Source: Polytrichum commune
Lineage: Eukaryota; Streptophyta; Polytrichopsida; Polytrichales; Polytrichaceae
NCBI GenBank assembly: GCA_950295325.1
Contig: CATNTY010000018.1
Coordinates: forward strand, 1-30,836
Length of the DNA stretch: 30,836 nucleotides
Reading direction: 5' to 3'
Notes under the pieces: generated by a model
The model's database searches: none
The model's input: only the letters and a program-made list of their open reading frames with translations
What the model was told of the DNA's origin: nothing
Translations under genes and position numbers: made by a program
Shown: piece by piece, positions 29,807 through 30,836 of the stretch
Numbering within the stretch: position 1 is the stretch's first letter
Layout: every line of letters begins with the position of its first letter

Positions 29807-29998
29807 TTGGAATATTATCGACCCCAACGTCGTGACGAATATGGCACTCGCTGGCTTTCTGCCGGGTGGGACGTATCCGAAAGTGAGATGATGACGATGG
29901 TCAAAATATCTCCTAACAAATATCTCGGGCCAAACCCAACCCACAGGTTTGTTCAGGTCATTGAAAAACCTATCAACTTCAACATCATAAGGGTATAA
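29807..29998 (+). CDS. Small hypothetical protein between two amidotransferases (63 aa)
   Basis: It starts with TTG at 29807, because a full AGGAGG sits 5 nt upstream and no ATG is suitably placed. The product is MEYYRPQRRDEYGTRWLSAGWD... with a basic Arg- and Tyr-rich start, a helical middle and a KPINFNIIRV end. No family is recognised. It sits directly between the class I and class II amidotransferase genes with gaps of 0 and 3 bp, so it is probably co-translated and may bridge or regulate them. Confidence 0.62.
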   Translation: MEYYRPQRRDEYGTRWLSAGWDVSESEMMTMVKISPNKYLGPNPTHRFVQVIEKPINFNIIRV

Positions 29999-30001
29999 TT
30001 T

Positions 30002-30836
30002 ATGTGCGGTCACGTAGGAATCATGGGTGTCCTTGAACACCGCGACGAGGCGACGATGAAGCGCCTGATGCTCTATGACTACTTCCGAGGTATGGACTCG
30101 ACTGGTTTTGCCGCCGTCCGTCATGCCACGAAAGATACCCATGTCGTCAAGATTGCCAGTCATCCTCTCGACCTGTTCGACAGCAAGAAGTTTGACACCG
30201 CCCTCTCGGGTACGGCAAGCTCTGTCTTCATCGGTCACAACCGGGCAGCGACGAAGGGTAAGGTCAACGCCAACAACGCCCATCCTTTCGTAGTGGATCA
30301 CATCATCGGTGCCCACAACGGAACTCTCTCGATCCTCTCTCATATGGATTTGGAAGACGAACTCGGAGAGAAATTTGATGTCGATTCCCTTGCTATCTTC
30401 ACCCATATCGCTCGGTTTGGCGTACACAAGACAATCCCTCTCCTCCAAGGAGCCTGGGCACTCGTCTGGTACGACAAGAACGAAAATACCGTCAACTTTC
30501 TCCGTAACAAGGAGCGGTCTTTTTGGACGGCGGTCTCGAAAAACCACCAGCAGGTGATGTGGGCGTCGGAGTGGCCTATGATGCAGGCTGCAATCGGTTT
30601 GTCGCCGTCGAAGTATGACATGGCTCAGTCGACGGAGGGTTATACCTACTTCGCCACCGATATCGACGAGTTGTACACCTTCGATCTCAACAAGCTCCGC
30701 GACAAGGCGGACATGGACTATCCTCTCGAATACGCCAAGCGTGGTCAACTCAAGGGAAAGGAGCCTATCCCGGTTGTAACTCACTACAGCACCGGAACTA
30801 CCCCTTTTCACCACCATGGCACCAACAACGTACACT
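30002..30836 (+). CDS. Class II glutamine amidotransferase (N-terminal nucleophile), partial at right edge
   Basis: The frame from the ATG at 30002 is open to the end of the window (278 residues, no stop). Cys2 after the initiator Met is the N-terminal nucleophile. RGMDSTGFAAVR, then GHNRAATKGKVNANNAHPF (Arg81, with the NAHPF block) and GAHNGTL (Asn106-Gly107 oxyanion hole) are the GATase II signatures seen in PurF, GlmS and AsnB. The second half (QGAWALVWYDK...) completes the Ntn-hydrolase fold. A synthetase domain, if fused, would be off-window; the region after residue 230 looks like a linker (KGKEPIPVVTHYSTGTTPFHHH). Together with the class I enzyme and cyclotransferase it suggests a glutamine-fuelled modification pathway. 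Confidence 0.88.
   Translation, partial: MCGHVGIMGVLEHRDEATMKRLMLYDYFRGMDSTGFAAVRHATKDTHVVKIASHPLDLFDSKKFDTALSGTASSVFIGHNRAATKGKVNANNAHPFVVDHIIGAHNGTLSILSHMDLEDELGEKFDVDSLAIFTHIARFGVHKTIPLLQGAWALVWYDKNENTVNFLRNKERSFWTAVSKNHQQVMWASEWPMMQAAIGLSPSKYDMAQSTEGYTYFATDIDELYTFDLNKLRDKADMDYPLEYAKRGQLKGKEPIPVVTHYSTGTTPFHHHGTNNVH

Noticed and set aside
29786-30835. A 349-codon minus-strand frame opposite the class II amidotransferase
   Set aside because: The sense frame carries full GATase II motifs; the antisense product is an Arg/Val-rich shadow caused by codon bias.
1-30836. GTAC/CGTAC seemed over-represented in the virion genes as a possible modification or recognition signal
   Set aside because: By-eye counts are about 7 per kb in sampled virion-gene and lysis segments and 3-5 per kb in early genes, against about 4 expected. 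That may simply reflect codon pairs; a Markov-model count would be needed.

Overview
The window is part of the genome of a lytic-type, tailed double-stranded DNA bacteriophage with a P22-like (podovirus-type) head and neck. The evidence is a continuous late block with a P22-type portal, an acidic scaffold, a P22 gp5-type coat protein, gp4/gp10-type neck proteins, a Terminase_2-like small subunit and a large terminase with ATPase and nuclease motifs. A nested spanin pair shows that the host is Gram-negative. No integrase, repressor gene, tRNA, rRNA, CRISPR array or transposase was seen. The host genus cannot be fixed from this sequence; an alphaproteobacterium is a guess only.

Layout. (1) 1-1711, plus strand: the 3' end of a class II (cobalamin-dependent) ribonucleotide reductase that enters from the left edge, a small unknown gene, then a lysis module of i-spanin with embedded o-spanin, glucosaminidase endolysin and holin-like protein. 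(2) 1723-1760: a bidirectional terminator between convergent operons. (3) 1768-21673, minus strand: the packaging and virion operon. In transcription order it holds a DUF1003-like membrane protein, two small proteins, TerS, TerL, portal, scaffold, coat, a decoration-like protein, gp4-like and gp10-like neck proteins, a lectin-like protein, a second gp10-like part, tail fibre, GNAT protein, several low-complexity or internal virion proteins including one of 1332 residues, and a coiled-coil membrane protein. (4) 21674-22990: a divergent control region with perfect consensus sigma-70 promoters facing both ways, a long untranslated leader, a G-quadruplex-capable tract and a triple operator-like array. 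(5) 22350-24332: a module that looks like a moron, with its own extended -10 promoter, two ORFs each enclosed by long inverted repeats, a third small ORF and an intrinsic terminator. (6) 24333-26033: a hairpin-rich gap and small early-type genes with repeated leader motifs. (7) 26037-30836: a second operon under a near-copy of the main early promoter, containing a gamma-glutamylcyclotransferase-like enzyme, a class I glutamine amidotransferase and an N-terminal-Cys class II glutamine amidotransferase that runs off the right edge.

How it works together. The two divergent promoters separate early (rightward) from late (leftward) functions. The late strand encodes packaging and virion parts in normal P22-like order. 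Lysis genes lie on the opposite strand and converge with the virion operon at the terminator. The RNR fragment, and possibly the amidotransferase genes, point to metabolic takeover; the latter may assemble or process a glutamyl or peptide-like modification.

The two most interesting features are the amidotransferase/cyclotransferase set, whose ligase partner would be expected beyond the right edge, and the back-to-back inverted-repeat ORF cassettes at 22991-24055. All statements come from reading the sequence and recalling families; no database search was run.
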